64,000 nt of DNA from Streptomyces clavifer (lineage in GTDB: Bacteria > Actinomycetota > Actinomycetes > Streptomycetales > Streptomycetaceae): assembly GCA_014651175.1 (NCBI GenBank), contig BMWJ01000008.1, positions 1 through 64,000 of the forward strand, given 5' to 3'. Positions within the stretch are counted from its first letter, which is position 1. Each line of letters starts with the position of its first letter. The position numbers and the translations under genes are program-made. A model generated the notes under the pieces. That model did not search any database. It was not told where the DNA came from and saw only the letters and a program-made list of their open reading frames with translations. Shown here piece after piece: positions 34,649 through 41,940 of this stretch.

Positions 34649-35341
34649 GTGGAATCCGGGACTTCAGTGAGTCAAGAGCAGCGCAGGCCTTGGATTGTCG
34701 GGGTGTCGGGCGCATCAGGTACCCCGTTCGCGGCCTCGGTCCTGCGGGGGCTGCTCGCCGCGGGCGAGAGCGTCGACCTGGTGGTGAGCCGCGCCTCGCG
34801 GCTGACCCTGCTGGACGAGACGGGGATCGCCTTCCGCGACGCGCACTGGCGCGAGGACCTGCGCGTGTGGCTGGAGCGTGGAGCGGACGGGAAGCCCGGC
34901 ACCTTCGCCCTGAGCGACGACGCGCTCGGCCGGGTGCGGCACTGGGCGGCGGGCGATCTGGCGGCCGGGCCGTCCTCGGGTTCGTACCCGGCGAAGGGGA
35001 TGCTGATCGTCCCGGCGTCAACGGCCTGTGTGGCCGGGGTGGCGCTCGGGCTCTCCAAGGACCTGCTGCAGCGGGCCGCGAGCGTGACGCTCAAGGAGCG
35101 GCGGAAGCTGGTCGTCGCGGTGCGGGAGACGCCGTTGAGCGGCCAGACGCTGAAGCAGATGGTGGCGCTCGACGAGGCGGGCGCCGTGGTGCTGCCCGCC
35201 TCTCCGGCGTTCTACGCGGGGGCGACGCACATCCAGGATCTGGTGGACTTCGTCGCCGGGCGGGTGCTGGACGCGGCAGGGGTGCCGCACCAGCTGTACC
35301 GCCGGTGGGAAGGGGAGCTCGGTGGCGGCTCCCGTGAATGA
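34649..35341 (+). CDS. mqnM: MqnM, UbiX-type flavin prenyltransferase
   Basis: A 230-residue enzyme that makes prenyl-FMN for MqnL by joining dimethylallyl phosphate to FMN. FMN-binding IVGVSGASGTPFAASVL at the N-terminus, SSGSYPAKGMLIVPASTACVAGVALG and LVVAVRETPLSGQTLKQM are diagnostic. Start GTG 34649 is chosen over GTG 34667; a TAGGCT -10-like hexamer at 34636 ends 7 nt before it, so the transcript may be leaderless. Confidence 0.92.
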   Translation: MESGTSVSQEQRRPWIVGVSGASGTPFAASVLRGLLAAGESVDLVVSRASRLTLLDETGIAFRDAHWREDLRVWLERGADGKPGTFALSDDALGRVRHWAAGDLAAGPSSGSYPAKGMLIVPASTACVAGVALGLSKDLLQRAASVTLKERRKLVVAVRETPLSGQTLKQMVALDEAGAVVLPASPAFYAGATHIQDLVDFVAGRVLDAAGVPHQLYRRWEGELGGGSRE

Positions 35342-35354
35342 GGGGTCCGGCCGG

Positions 35355-35489
35355 TCAGCGCTTCTTGGCCGCGCGCGGGGTGCGGGTCCGGTCGGCGCGG
35401 CGCGCGGCTGCGGGCTGGTGGGCACGCGAGCGGTTGGCCAGGTCCTGCAGCTCGCGCATCCGGGCGTAGGCCATCTCGATCGTGTACAC
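35355..35489 (-). CDS. Small basic protein, conserved-looking (44 aa)
   Basis: A short gene beginning GTG 35489 (AGGAG at 11 nt) or GTG 35501. It encodes VYTIEMAYARMRELQDLA, an amphipathic helix, followed by a very basic tail (SRAHQPAAARRADRTRTPRAAKKR in outline, 11 Arg/Lys in the last 23). It lies between mqnM and the divergent Lrp/AsnC gene and is convergent with mqnM. The tail suggests nucleic-acid or ribosome binding. I recognise no family name; support is the ribosome binding site, clean stop and divergent promoter position. Confidence 0.55.
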   Translation of the reverse strand: MYTIEMAYARMRELQDLANRSRAHQPAAARRADRTRTPRAAKKR

Positions 35490-35505
35490 GGTGAAGTTCA
35501 CTCCT

Positions 35506-35586
35506 GAAGATTCGAAAGCGTTTCTTGGATGATCTGGAAGATTCGCAGGGTGTAAACCCTGTTACGCCTTAGATTCTACACGTAGA
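35506..35586. promoter_or_regulatory. Repeat-rich operator region between small gene and Lrp/AsnC gene
   Basis: Contains a direct repeat GAAGATTCG (35506-35514 and 35537-35545), an inverted repeat AGGGT-GTAA-ACCCT (35547-35560), and a perfect dyad TCTAC-AC-GTAGA (35575-35586). Spaced dyads like these suit the octameric binding mode of Lrp/AsnC proteins, so autoregulation is likely. Confidence 0.5.
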
Positions 35587-35623
35587 CTCGCGGTACTGCT
35601 AAACAATGGAAGGTTTCAGTCAT

Positions 35624-36079
35624 ATGGACGCGGTGGACAGGCAGCTCATCCAGGCCCTCAGAGAGAACGGCAGGGCCTCGTACGCCGAGCTCGGCAGGCT
35701 CGTCGGGCTCTCCGGGCCCAGCGTCACCGACCGCATCAACCGGCTGGAAACCGCCGGTGTCATCACGGGGTACCGGGCGACCGTCGACGCCGCGTCCCTG
35801 GGGCTCGGCGTGACCGCCCTGATCGGCATCTCGCTCTCCGACGCGGCCGACCACGAGGACGTCGCGCACCGGCTGAAGGACCTGGCCGAGATCGAGGACT
35901 GCTGGTTCATCGCGGGCGACGACTCGTTCATGCTCAAGGTCCGGGTCGGTGACGTGGACGGTCTGGAGAAGACGATCCGCAGGCTCAGCGGCACGAAGGG
36001 GGTCTCCCGCACCCGCACCACGGTCGTGCTCTCCACGAAGTGGGAGAACCGGGTCGGGGAACTTCCCGACGAGGCATAG
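35624..36079 (+). CDS. Lrp/AsnC-family transcriptional regulator
   Basis: A 151-residue regulator: N-terminal HTH (VDRQLIQALRENGRASYAELGRLVGLSGPSVTDRINRLE) and C-terminal RAM ligand domain (LGVTALIGISLSDA, CWFIAGDDSFMLKVRVGDVDGLEKTI). ATG 35624 has GGAAGG at 10 nt and is better than the upstream ATG 35606. It is 52 nt upstream of mqnE in the same orientation and could respond to an amino acid to tune menaquinone genes; the ligand is unknown. Confidence 0.92.
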   Translation: MDAVDRQLIQALRENGRASYAELGRLVGLSGPSVTDRINRLETAGVITGYRATVDAASLGLGVTALIGISLSDAADHEDVAHRLKDLAEIEDCWFIAGDDSFMLKVRVGDVDGLEKTIRRLSGTKGVSRTRTTVVLSTKWENRVGELPDEA

Positions 36080-36131
36080 GCGTACGGTTGGCTGCCGGAG
36101 TCTGTTACGTAGAGATATGGGAGGGGCACTG

Positions 36132-37295
36132 GTGGACGCGGGACTCAAGCGCGAGCTGGAGGAGAAGGTCCGGGCCGGTGAGCGGCTGACCCGCGAGGAC
36201 GGGATCGCGCTCTACGAGTCCGACGACCTGGCCTGGCTCGGTGGGCTGGCCCACGAGGTGCGTACGAGGAAGAACGGCGACGTCGTCCACTTCAACGTCA
36301 ACCGCCACCTCAACATGACCAACGTGTGCACGGCGTCCTGCGCCTACTGCTCGTTCCAGCGCAAGCCGGGCGAGAAGGACGCGTACACGATGCGCATTGA
36401 GGAGGCCGTCCGCCTCGCCAAGGCGATGCAGGGCGAGAACCTCACCGAGCTGCACATCGTCAACGGGCTGCACCCCACCCTCCCGTGGCGTTACTACCCC
36501 CGCTCGCTCAGCGCGCTCAAGGAGGCGCTGCCCGAGGTGGCGCTCAAGGCGTTCACGGCGACGGAGATCCACCACTTCGAGACGATCTCGGGGCTCTCGG
36601 CCTCGGAGATCCTCGACGAGCTGATCGAGGCCGGTCTGGAGTCCCTGACCGGCGGCGGCGCGGAGATCTTCGACTGGGAGGTCCGCCAGCACATCGTCGA
36701 CCACAACACCCACTGGGAAGACTGGTCGCGCATCCACCGCCTCGCGCACGAGAAGGGGCTCAAGACCCCGGCGACGATGCTGTACGGGCACATCGAGGAG
36801 CCCCGTCACCGCGTCGACCACGTGCTGCGACTGCGGGAGATGCAGGACGAGACCGGCGGTTTCCAGGTCTTCATCCCGCTGCGCTACCAGCACGACTTCG
36901 TGGACATGAAGGACGGCAAGGTCCGCAACACGCTCCAGGCGCGGACGACGATGGCGACCGGTGCGGAGGCGCTGAAGACCTTCGCGGTCTCGCGGCTCCT
37001 CTTCGACAACGTCCCGCACGTCAAGGTGTTCTGGGTGATGCACGGCGTGCAGACCGCCCAGCTCGCGCTCCAGCACGGTGCGGACGACATGGACGGCTCG
37101 GTCGTCGAGTACAAGATCACGCACGACGCGGACGACTACGGCACGCCGAACAAGCTCGGCCGTGAGGACCTGCTGGACCTGATCCGGGACGCGGGCTTCC
37201 GCCCCGTGGAGCGCAACACCCGGTACGAGATCCTGCGCGAGTACCCGGGGCCGGACGCGGACCGGCGGGAGTCGCCGCAGCCGATGCGCGTCTGA
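36132..37295 (+). CDS. mqnE: MqnE, aminofutalosine synthase (radical SAM)
   Basis: A 387-residue radical SAM enzyme that joins SAM's 5'-deoxyadenosyl group to 3-(1-carboxyvinyloxy)benzoate to form 6-amino-6-deoxyfutalosine. The cluster motif is CTASCAYCSF; ELHIVNGLHPTLPW and HDADDYGTPNKLGREDLLDLI fit MqnE. GTG 36132 has an ideal GGAGGGG at 5 nt, preferred over the ATG at 36117. A terminator follows. Confidence 0.95.
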   Translation: MDAGLKRELEEKVRAGERLTREDGIALYESDDLAWLGGLAHEVRTRKNGDVVHFNVNRHLNMTNVCTASCAYCSFQRKPGEKDAYTMRIEEAVRLAKAMQGENLTELHIVNGLHPTLPWRYYPRSLSALKEALPEVALKAFTATEIHHFETISGLSASEILDELIEAGLESLTGGGAEIFDWEVRQHIVDHNTHWEDWSRIHRLAHEKGLKTPATMLYGHIEEPRHRVDHVLRLREMQDETGGFQVFIPLRYQHDFVDMKDGKVRNTLQARTTMATGAEALKTFAVSRLLFDNVPHVKVFWVMHGVQTAQLALQHGADDMDGSVVEYKITHDADDYGTPNKLGREDLLDLIRDAGFRPVERNTRYEILREYPGPDADRRESPQPMRV

Positions 37296-37320
37296 GGCGC
37301 CCGTCCGACACCGCGCGAAA

Positions 37321-37348
37321 GCCCCGGCCAGTCGCTCATGGCCGGGGC
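37321..37348 (+). terminator. Terminator after mqnE
   Basis: A perfect 10-bp stem (37321-37330 with 37339-37348), 8-nt loop, 25 nt downstream of the stop codon. Confidence 0.75.
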
Positions 37349-37370
37349 CTTCTCGCGTTCTGGACGCGGA

Positions 37371-37405
37371 TTGAGTGCACGGCGGGTAATGGTTAATCTG
37401 CGCTC
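37371..37405 (+). promoter_or_regulatory. Promoter giving a leaderless GNAT mRNA
   Basis: TTGAGT (37371-37376), a 17-nt spacer and TAATCT (37394-37399) lie 6 nt before the ATG at 37406. There is no Shine-Dalgarno, so transcription should start at or near the A of the ATG. Confidence 0.7.
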
Positions 37406-37981
37406 ATGGCACTTACATTCGAGGTGGATCCCGCTTTCGACCGCGCACTGCGGGACGGCATCACCGCACTCTGGGTCGATGTCACCAACGCCGGCGGAGC
37501 CGTCGGTTTCGTGGCGCCGGTCACCGCCGGGGACGTCCGGCCGGAGCTGGTCAAACACCTCTCCGCGATGGTCGACGGCCGCACCCGGCTGGTCGTCGGC
37601 CGTGACGAGCACGGCACGGTGGCCGCCACCGCCTTCCTCACCCACAACGCCCACCGGTTGATGCGCCACTGGATCGGTCTCTACACCGTGATGGTCCACC
37701 CGCGTCACCAGGGCAAGGGATACGGGCGCGAGCTGATGGGGGCCGCCGCGGACGCGGCCCGCGCGATCGACGGCATCGACGCCGTGCGGCTCACCTGCCG
37801 CGGCGGCACCGGGGCCGACCGCTTCTACGCCTCCTGCGGATACAAGGAGGTCGGACGCATCCCGAACGCCATCCGGGTCGCCGAGGACGACTACCGCGAC
37901 GACATCATCATGCTGCTCCCGCTCTTCCGCCAGGACCTTCCCGAAAGCGACACGACGCCCCGGGGGAACCCTGCGATCTGA
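37406..37981 (+). CDS. GNAT family N-acetyltransferase
   Basis: A 191-residue GNAT enzyme. The acetyl-CoA P-loop is VMVHPRHQGKGYGRELM (Q/RxxGxG/A), followed by LTCRGGTGADRFYASCGYKEVG. The N-terminal part has VGRDEHGTVAATAFL strands. Acceptor unknown. It appears to be translated from a leaderless mRNA. Confidence 0.88.
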   Translation: MALTFEVDPAFDRALRDGITALWVDVTNAGGAVGFVAPVTAGDVRPELVKHLSAMVDGRTRLVVGRDEHGTVAATAFLTHNAHRLMRHWIGLYTVMVHPRHQGKGYGRELMGAAADAARAIDGIDAVRLTCRGGTGADRFYASCGYKEVGRIPNAIRVAEDDYRDDIIMLLPLFRQDLPESDTTPRGNPAI

Positions 37982-38082
37982 TCGGATTTCGGGGCATGCT
38001 TCACTGGTCGGGCAGTACCGCAGACCGAACGACCGCAGGAACAACGACCGCAGGAACGCCGGACGTAGAGAGAAGGCCAGCC

Positions 38083-38379
38083 GTGTCCGCTGCCAAGCCC
38101 AGCGCAACGATCCGGTACACCGCGATGCGCCTGCTGATTTTCGTCGGCTGCTTCTTCGTCGCCGGCGTCGCGGTCCACTTCGGTGTCCTGCCCTCCGGGG
38201 TCGGTGGCTCCAACGCCGTCTGGGTCATCCTGCTCGGCCTGCTGCTCTCCGCGCCGCTCAGCTTCATCCTGCTGCGCAAGCAGCGCGACGAGATGTCCGA
38301 GCAGCTCATCTCCTCGGTCGACCGGACCAAGGCCCGGCTCGACGCGAACCGCACCCGTGAGGACAGCGTCGCCCCGTAG
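38083..38379 (+). CDS. DUF4229 family small membrane protein
   Basis: A 98-residue protein with two TM helices (RLLIFVGCFFVAGVAVHFG and AVWVILLGLLLSAPLSFILL) followed by a charged cytoplasmic helix (RKQRDEMSEQLISSVDRTKAR), the DUF4229 layout. GTG 38083 with AGAAGG at 6 nt. A direct repeat (ACGACCGCAGGAAC, twice near 38029-38059) lies in its leader. Function unknown. Confidence 0.85.
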   Translation: MSAAKPSATIRYTAMRLLIFVGCFFVAGVAVHFGVLPSGVGGSNAVWVILLGLLLSAPLSFILLRKQRDEMSEQLISSVDRTKARLDANRTREDSVAP

Positions 38380-38529
38380 GGGCCACGTAAGGTTCCTCAC
38401 ACCCCGTACCCCGTACGCACGAAGACCCCGGGCCGGAGCATCGCTCCCGTACCGGGGTTTCGGCGTTTCCGGGCTCCCCGCAGAATGTCCTGCGACCGTC
38501 TCCGGCCGCCCGTCGATCAAAGCGGAGCT

Positions 38530-38566
38530 TTGAGGTTCTCAAAGTTCAAGTGTTAACGTGTTCGAC
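38530..38566 (+). promoter_or_regulatory. Promoter of the Cys-leader/symporter transcript
   Basis: TTGAGG (38530-38535), an 18-nt spacer and TAACGT (38554-38559), 7 nt before the leader-peptide ATG at 38567. No Shine-Dalgarno is present, which suggests a leaderless first reading frame. Confidence 0.6.
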
Positions 38567-38674
38567 ATGAACGCAGCAGTGCGCCCCCGCCACACCATGA
38601 GCGTCCCGCTCGTGGCGCGCCTGCATGTCGATCTCTGCCGCTGTATGTCCGCGGTCTGTTGCCGCAACGTCTGA
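38567..38674 (+). CDS. Cysteine-rich regulatory leader peptide
   Basis: A 35-codon frame (or 25 from ATG 38597) too short for most gene callers. It ends LVARLHVDLCRCMSAVCCRNV with four cysteines in its last 12 residues. The RLHVDL...SAxC pattern resembles actinobacterial leader peptides found before cysteine and sulfur genes, where ribosome stalling at Cys codons changes downstream expression. It precedes a DAACS symporter start by 118 nt, with a hairpin between. Likely senses charged tRNA-Cys (inference from family and codons). Confidence 0.72.
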   Translation: MNAAVRPRHTMSVPLVARLHVDLCRCMSAVCCRNV

Positions 38675-38688
38675 ACCGGCATCATGCA

Positions 38689-38716
38689 GCGGCGCCGCCC
38701 CTGACGCGGGCGCCGC
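38689..38716 (+). promoter_or_regulatory. Candidate attenuator hairpin
   Basis: A perfect 8-bp stem GCGGCGCC/GGCGCCGC (38689-38696 with 38709-38716) starts 14 nt after the leader-peptide stop. A ribosome stalled on the Cys codons or at the stop would change its folding, and so affect the symporter. Confidence 0.5.
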
Positions 38717-38792
38717 ACCCCCGTCCCCGTTCGACCGCACGTCCGTACGTCTGTTCTCGTACGTCCCGATGCGTCACATCTGGAGTGTGTCC

Positions 38793-40154
38793 GTGTCCGC
38801 GAATTCCGCGCCCCCCACCGCGACCGACGCCGGTAAGCCGTCCGGCTCCGGTTTCCGCATACCCAGCGTTCCGTTCTGGATCCAGATCGTCGCCGGTCTG
38901 GTCCTCGGTGTCCTGCTCGGCTGGCTCGCCCGCAGTCAGGACGTCAGCTGGCTCGTCACCACGCTCGACAAGGTCGGCAGCATCTTCGTCCAGCTGCTCA
39001 AGCTGGCCGTCGCGCCCCTCGTCTTCTTCGCGATCCTGGTGTCGATCACCAACCTGCGCAAGGTCAACAACGCCGCCAGGCTGGCCACCCGCACCTTGCT
39101 CTGGTTCATGATCACCTCGCTGATCGCCGTGGCCATCGGCCTCACGATCGGTCTGCTCACCAACCCGGGCGCAGGCACCGGCCTCACGCCGAAGGACGGC
39201 GCCAAGCCCGAGAACGCCGGCTCCTGGATCGACTTCCTCACCGGCATCATCCCGACGGACGTCATCACGCCGTTCACCGAGCTGAACGTCCTGCAGATCG
39301 TCTTCATGGCGGCCGTCGCCGGTATCGCCGCGCTCCAGCTCGGCGAGAAGGCCAAGCCGATCCTCGCACTCAGCGAGTCGATCCTGGAGCTCCTCCAGAA
39401 GGCCCTGTGGTGGGTCATCCGCCTCGCCCCGCTCGGCACCGTCGGTCTCATCGGCTACGCGATCGCCTCGTACGGCTGGGACCTGATCGGCAAGTACGCC
39501 ACCTTCACCGCCGACGTCTACATCGGCTGCGCCCTGGTGATGTTCGGCGTCTACCCGCTGCTGCTCGCCACCGTCGCGAAGGTCAGCCCGCTGCAGTTCT
39601 TCAAGGGCGCCTGGCCCGCGATCCAGCTCGCCTTCGTCTCCCGCTCCTCGGTCGGCACGATGCCGGTCACCCAGAAGGTCACCGAGCGCCTCGGCGTTCC
39701 GAAGGAGTACGCCTCGTTCGCCGTGCCGTTCGGCGCCACGACGAAGATGGACGGCTGCGCCGCGATCTACCCGGCGCTGGCGGCGATCTTCATCGCGCAG
39801 ATCTTCGACGTCCAGCTGGGCATCGGTGACTACATCCTGATCGCGTTCGTCTCGGTGATCGGCTCGGCTGCCACCGCCGGTCTCACCGGCGCCACGGTCA
39901 TGCTGACCCTCACCCTCTCGACGCTGGGCCTCCCGCTGGAGGGCGTGGGCCTGCTCCTCGCCATCGACCCGATCCTGGACATGATGCGCACCGCCACGAA
40001 CGTGGCCGGCCAGGCCCTCGTCCCGGTGATCGTCGCGGCCCGCGAGAAGATCCTCGACCACGACGCCTACAACTCGGCGTCGTCCTCCCCCGTCGACTCG
40101 GCCGAGGTCGAGGTCGAGGACGCGAAGCCGTCGCGCGTGCCCGTCGCCGTGTGA
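38793..40154 (+). CDS. DAACS-family symporter, possibly for cystine or dicarboxylates
   Basis: A 453-residue Na+/H+-coupled symporter of the dicarboxylate/amino acid:cation family. Eight TM helices plus hairpins; SRSSVGTMPVT (serine-rich hairpin HP1), GATTKMDGCAAIYPALAAIFIAQ (TM7, like NMDGT) and IDPILDMMRTATNVAGQAL (TM8) are present. GTG 38793 has GGAG at 7 nt. Because a Cys-rich leader peptide precedes it, an L-cystine (TcyP-like) role is more likely than glutamate or succinate, but the sequence alone does not settle this. A very long terminator follows. Confidence 0.85.
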   Translation: MSANSAPPTATDAGKPSGSGFRIPSVPFWIQIVAGLVLGVLLGWLARSQDVSWLVTTLDKVGSIFVQLLKLAVAPLVFFAILVSITNLRKVNNAARLATRTLLWFMITSLIAVAIGLTIGLLTNPGAGTGLTPKDGAKPENAGSWIDFLTGIIPTDVITPFTELNVLQIVFMAAVAGIAALQLGEKAKPILALSESILELLQKALWWVIRLAPLGTVGLIGYAIASYGWDLIGKYATFTADVYIGCALVMFGVYPLLLATVAKVSPLQFFKGAWPAIQLAFVSRSSVGTMPVTQKVTERLGVPKEYASFAVPFGATTKMDGCAAIYPALAAIFIAQIFDVQLGIGDYILIAFVSVIGSAATAGLTGATVMLTLTLSTLGLPLEGVGLLLAIDPILDMMRTATNVAGQALVPVIVAAREKILDHDAYNSASSSPVDSAEVEVEDAKPSRVPVAV

Positions 40155-40166
40155 CGTCACCAGGCA

Positions 40167-40220
40167 CCGTACGCAACGTGCCCCGCACCCCGTCCGGGGT
40201 GCGGGGCACGTTGCGTACGG
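40167..40220. terminator. 25-bp perfect hairpin terminator
   Basis: Arms at 40167-40191 and 40196-40220 are exact complements with a GTCC loop, 13 nt beyond the symporter stop. Unusually long for a terminator. Confidence 0.9.
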
Positions 40221-40268
40221 CGGTGGTGGAGGATTCCTCCCGTAGCAGGAAGGAAGGAGGAGATCCTC

Positions 40269-40439
40269 ATGCGCGTGGTGAAGGTCGCGGTCGGGGACGA
40301 GGTCGACCACGAGAGTTTCGGAAGGGGCACGGTGAGTTCGGTGTCGGGGAGCGGGGAGTCGGCGAAGGCGACCGTCGACTTCGACGAGGCCGGACGGAAA
40401 CGACTGCTCCTGCGGTACGCGCCCCTGCGCAAGCTCTGA
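40269..40439 (+). CDS. Stand-alone UvrD/PcrA C-terminal Tudor-like domain protein (56 aa)
   Basis: A 56-residue gene with a very strong Shine-Dalgarno (AAGGAGG at 8-9 nt). The sequence VGDEVDHESFGRGTVSSVSG and ATVDFDEAGRKRLLLRYAPL matches the small Tudor/SH3-like domain at the extreme C-terminus of PcrA/UvrD helicases (FGxGTV, A-x-V-x-F, K-LLL-Y-A-P-L). In PcrA this domain docks on RNA polymerase and other partners. No helicase is present here. It lies just after the symporter terminator, so it probably has its own promoter. RNA-polymerase binding is an inference. Confidence 0.8.
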   Translation: MRVVKVAVGDEVDHESFGRGTVSSVSGSGESAKATVDFDEAGRKRLLLRYAPLRKL

Positions 40440-40523
40440 GGCGCGCGCCCCGCTGCCTCCGGTTCTGCTCGGAGGTGTCCCGGCGCCGCACGGTGCCGGG
40501 ACACTCCTGTGTCCGGCGGGCGG

Positions 40524-41726
40524 TCAGGGGTGCTGGAGGACGACCTCGGGGTGGTTCGGTGCCGGGCCGTCGAGGAGTGGCTGCTCCCGGCCCCGCAGGT
40601 GCAGGTCGAGGAAGGCCGCCACATAGTCCCGGGTGATCCGCGTCGAGCGGTCGCCGGAGAGCGTGGCCGCGGGATCGACCGGCAGGCCGAGCTGTTCACC
40701 GAGTTCCGGGATGTCCGTGAAGGTGAAGTGGCCGGAGTCCTTGACGGTCAGCCAGCGCTTCCAGCCGTCCAGGTGCTGCCAGCCCTCGTCCCAGGAGCCG
40801 TCCGCGCTTCCGGGGCTGTGGCCCGCGTCGGTGCCGAGCATCAGGAACGGGCGGGCGCCGATGCCCGAGCGGGGAACGGGATCGAAGAAGGTGCCGTCCA
40901 TGTTGATCCCCGCGTCGACGCGCGAGTCGGCGAGCATCGTGGAGGCCGCAGCGCTGCCGCCGATCGAATGGCCCGCGGCGGCGACCCGGCGCCGGTCGAT
41001 CATGCGGGACCTCTCCCAGGCGGGGCGGGGGCCGGTCAGCCGGTCGAGCACGAAGGTGAGGTCGTCGGCCCGTCCGGTGGAGACGGCCTTCAGCACGTCC
41101 CGCTCGGCCGCCTCGTCCGGTGCCGCCTCGGCGGCGTCACAGGCCGCGCACGTGAGCATCCGCCCGCCGGGGAAGGCGGTCCCGGTGGACTCGTAGGCGT
41201 GATCGACGCTCGCCACGACGAAGCCGCGGCTCGCGAGGTCCTCCGCGAGGGAGGTCAGCGTGGTGCGGGGGGTGCCGAAGCCGGGGGAGAGCAGCACCAG
41301 CGGGAACCGGCCCCGGGCGGCGCGGGCGTCCGTACGGGCGTGGGTGGATGTGGAGCTGACGACGCCGGCCGGCACGATGCCGTCCAGCCCCCGGTGCGCC
41401 AGTAACAGCCGGGCCTCCTCGGTGCTCATGTACGGGGCGGGGCCGCTTCCGCCGCCGGGCCGGGCCGGGTAGTGCATCGAGACCATCAGCTCGCGGTCCC
41501 CGGAGGCGGGGACCCAGGCGTCGGTGCGGGTGTGGTCGGTGAGGTGCAGGACCTCGGCCCCGACCGCGTACGGGCCGGTCGGGCGGGGCAGTTCGAGCGC
41601 GGCGGCGGATGCGGCGGGGGTGGCCGGGGGACCGGGCAGGGCGTGGGCGGTGACGGTGGGCGTGGCCAGCAGGGCCAGGGCGGTGAGGGTAATGACGGCC
41701 GTTCGTGTGCGGAGTCTGATCGTCAT
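40524..41726 (-). CDS. Secreted alpha/beta hydrolase (PAF-acetylhydrolase-like)
   Basis: A 400-residue exported protein: signal peptide (VITLTALALLATPTVTAHA), then a lipase-like fold with FPLVLLSPGFGTPRTT (oxyanion side), the nucleophile elbow AAGHSIGGSAAA, an Asp in INMDGTFFD, and His in DSGHFTF. Closest architecture is the platelet-activating factor acetylhydrolase/lipase family of Streptomyces, including plastic-polyester hydrolase relatives. A Cys pair (LTCAACDAA) may form a disulfide. ATG 41726. Confidence 0.86.
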   Translation of the reverse strand: MTIRLRTRTAVITLTALALLATPTVTAHALPGPPATPAASAAALELPRPTGPYAVGAEVLHLTDHTRTDAWVPASGDRELMVSMHYPARPGGGSGPAPYMSTEEARLLLAHRGLDGIVPAGVVSSTSTHARTDARAARGRFPLVLLSPGFGTPRTTLTSLAEDLASRGFVVASVDHAYESTGTAFPGGRMLTCAACDAAEAAPDEAAERDVLKAVSTGRADDLTFVLDRLTGPRPAWERSRMIDRRRVAAAGHSIGGSAAASTMLADSRVDAGINMDGTFFDPVPRSGIGARPFLMLGTDAGHSPGSADGSWDEGWQHLDGWKRWLTVKDSGHFTFTDIPELGEQLGLPVDPAATLSGDRSTRITRDYVAAFLDLHLRGREQPLLDGPAPNHPEVVLQHP

Positions 41727-41940
41727 ACCCGGGACACTAGGCGGGGGAATCGGGCGGAGGCATCGGACCCAGGTGTGATCCCGTGGGGGACCTGAGGTGG
41801 ACAGGGCGCCCTCGGGTGAGGACCGGTGGACGACTACCGGTCATCGTGGCCGGGCCGCGCCCCTTCCGTACGGTGGGGGCGGAACCCGCGCCGTACTCTT
41901 GCCGGGGAGCAGGGCAGTGGGGGCGGGAGGGGAGTCCGAC

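Noticed and set aside
38682-40310. 542-codon reverse frame over the DAACS symporter
   Set aside because: Low-complexity Asp/Gly/Arg shadow of a clear transporter gene.
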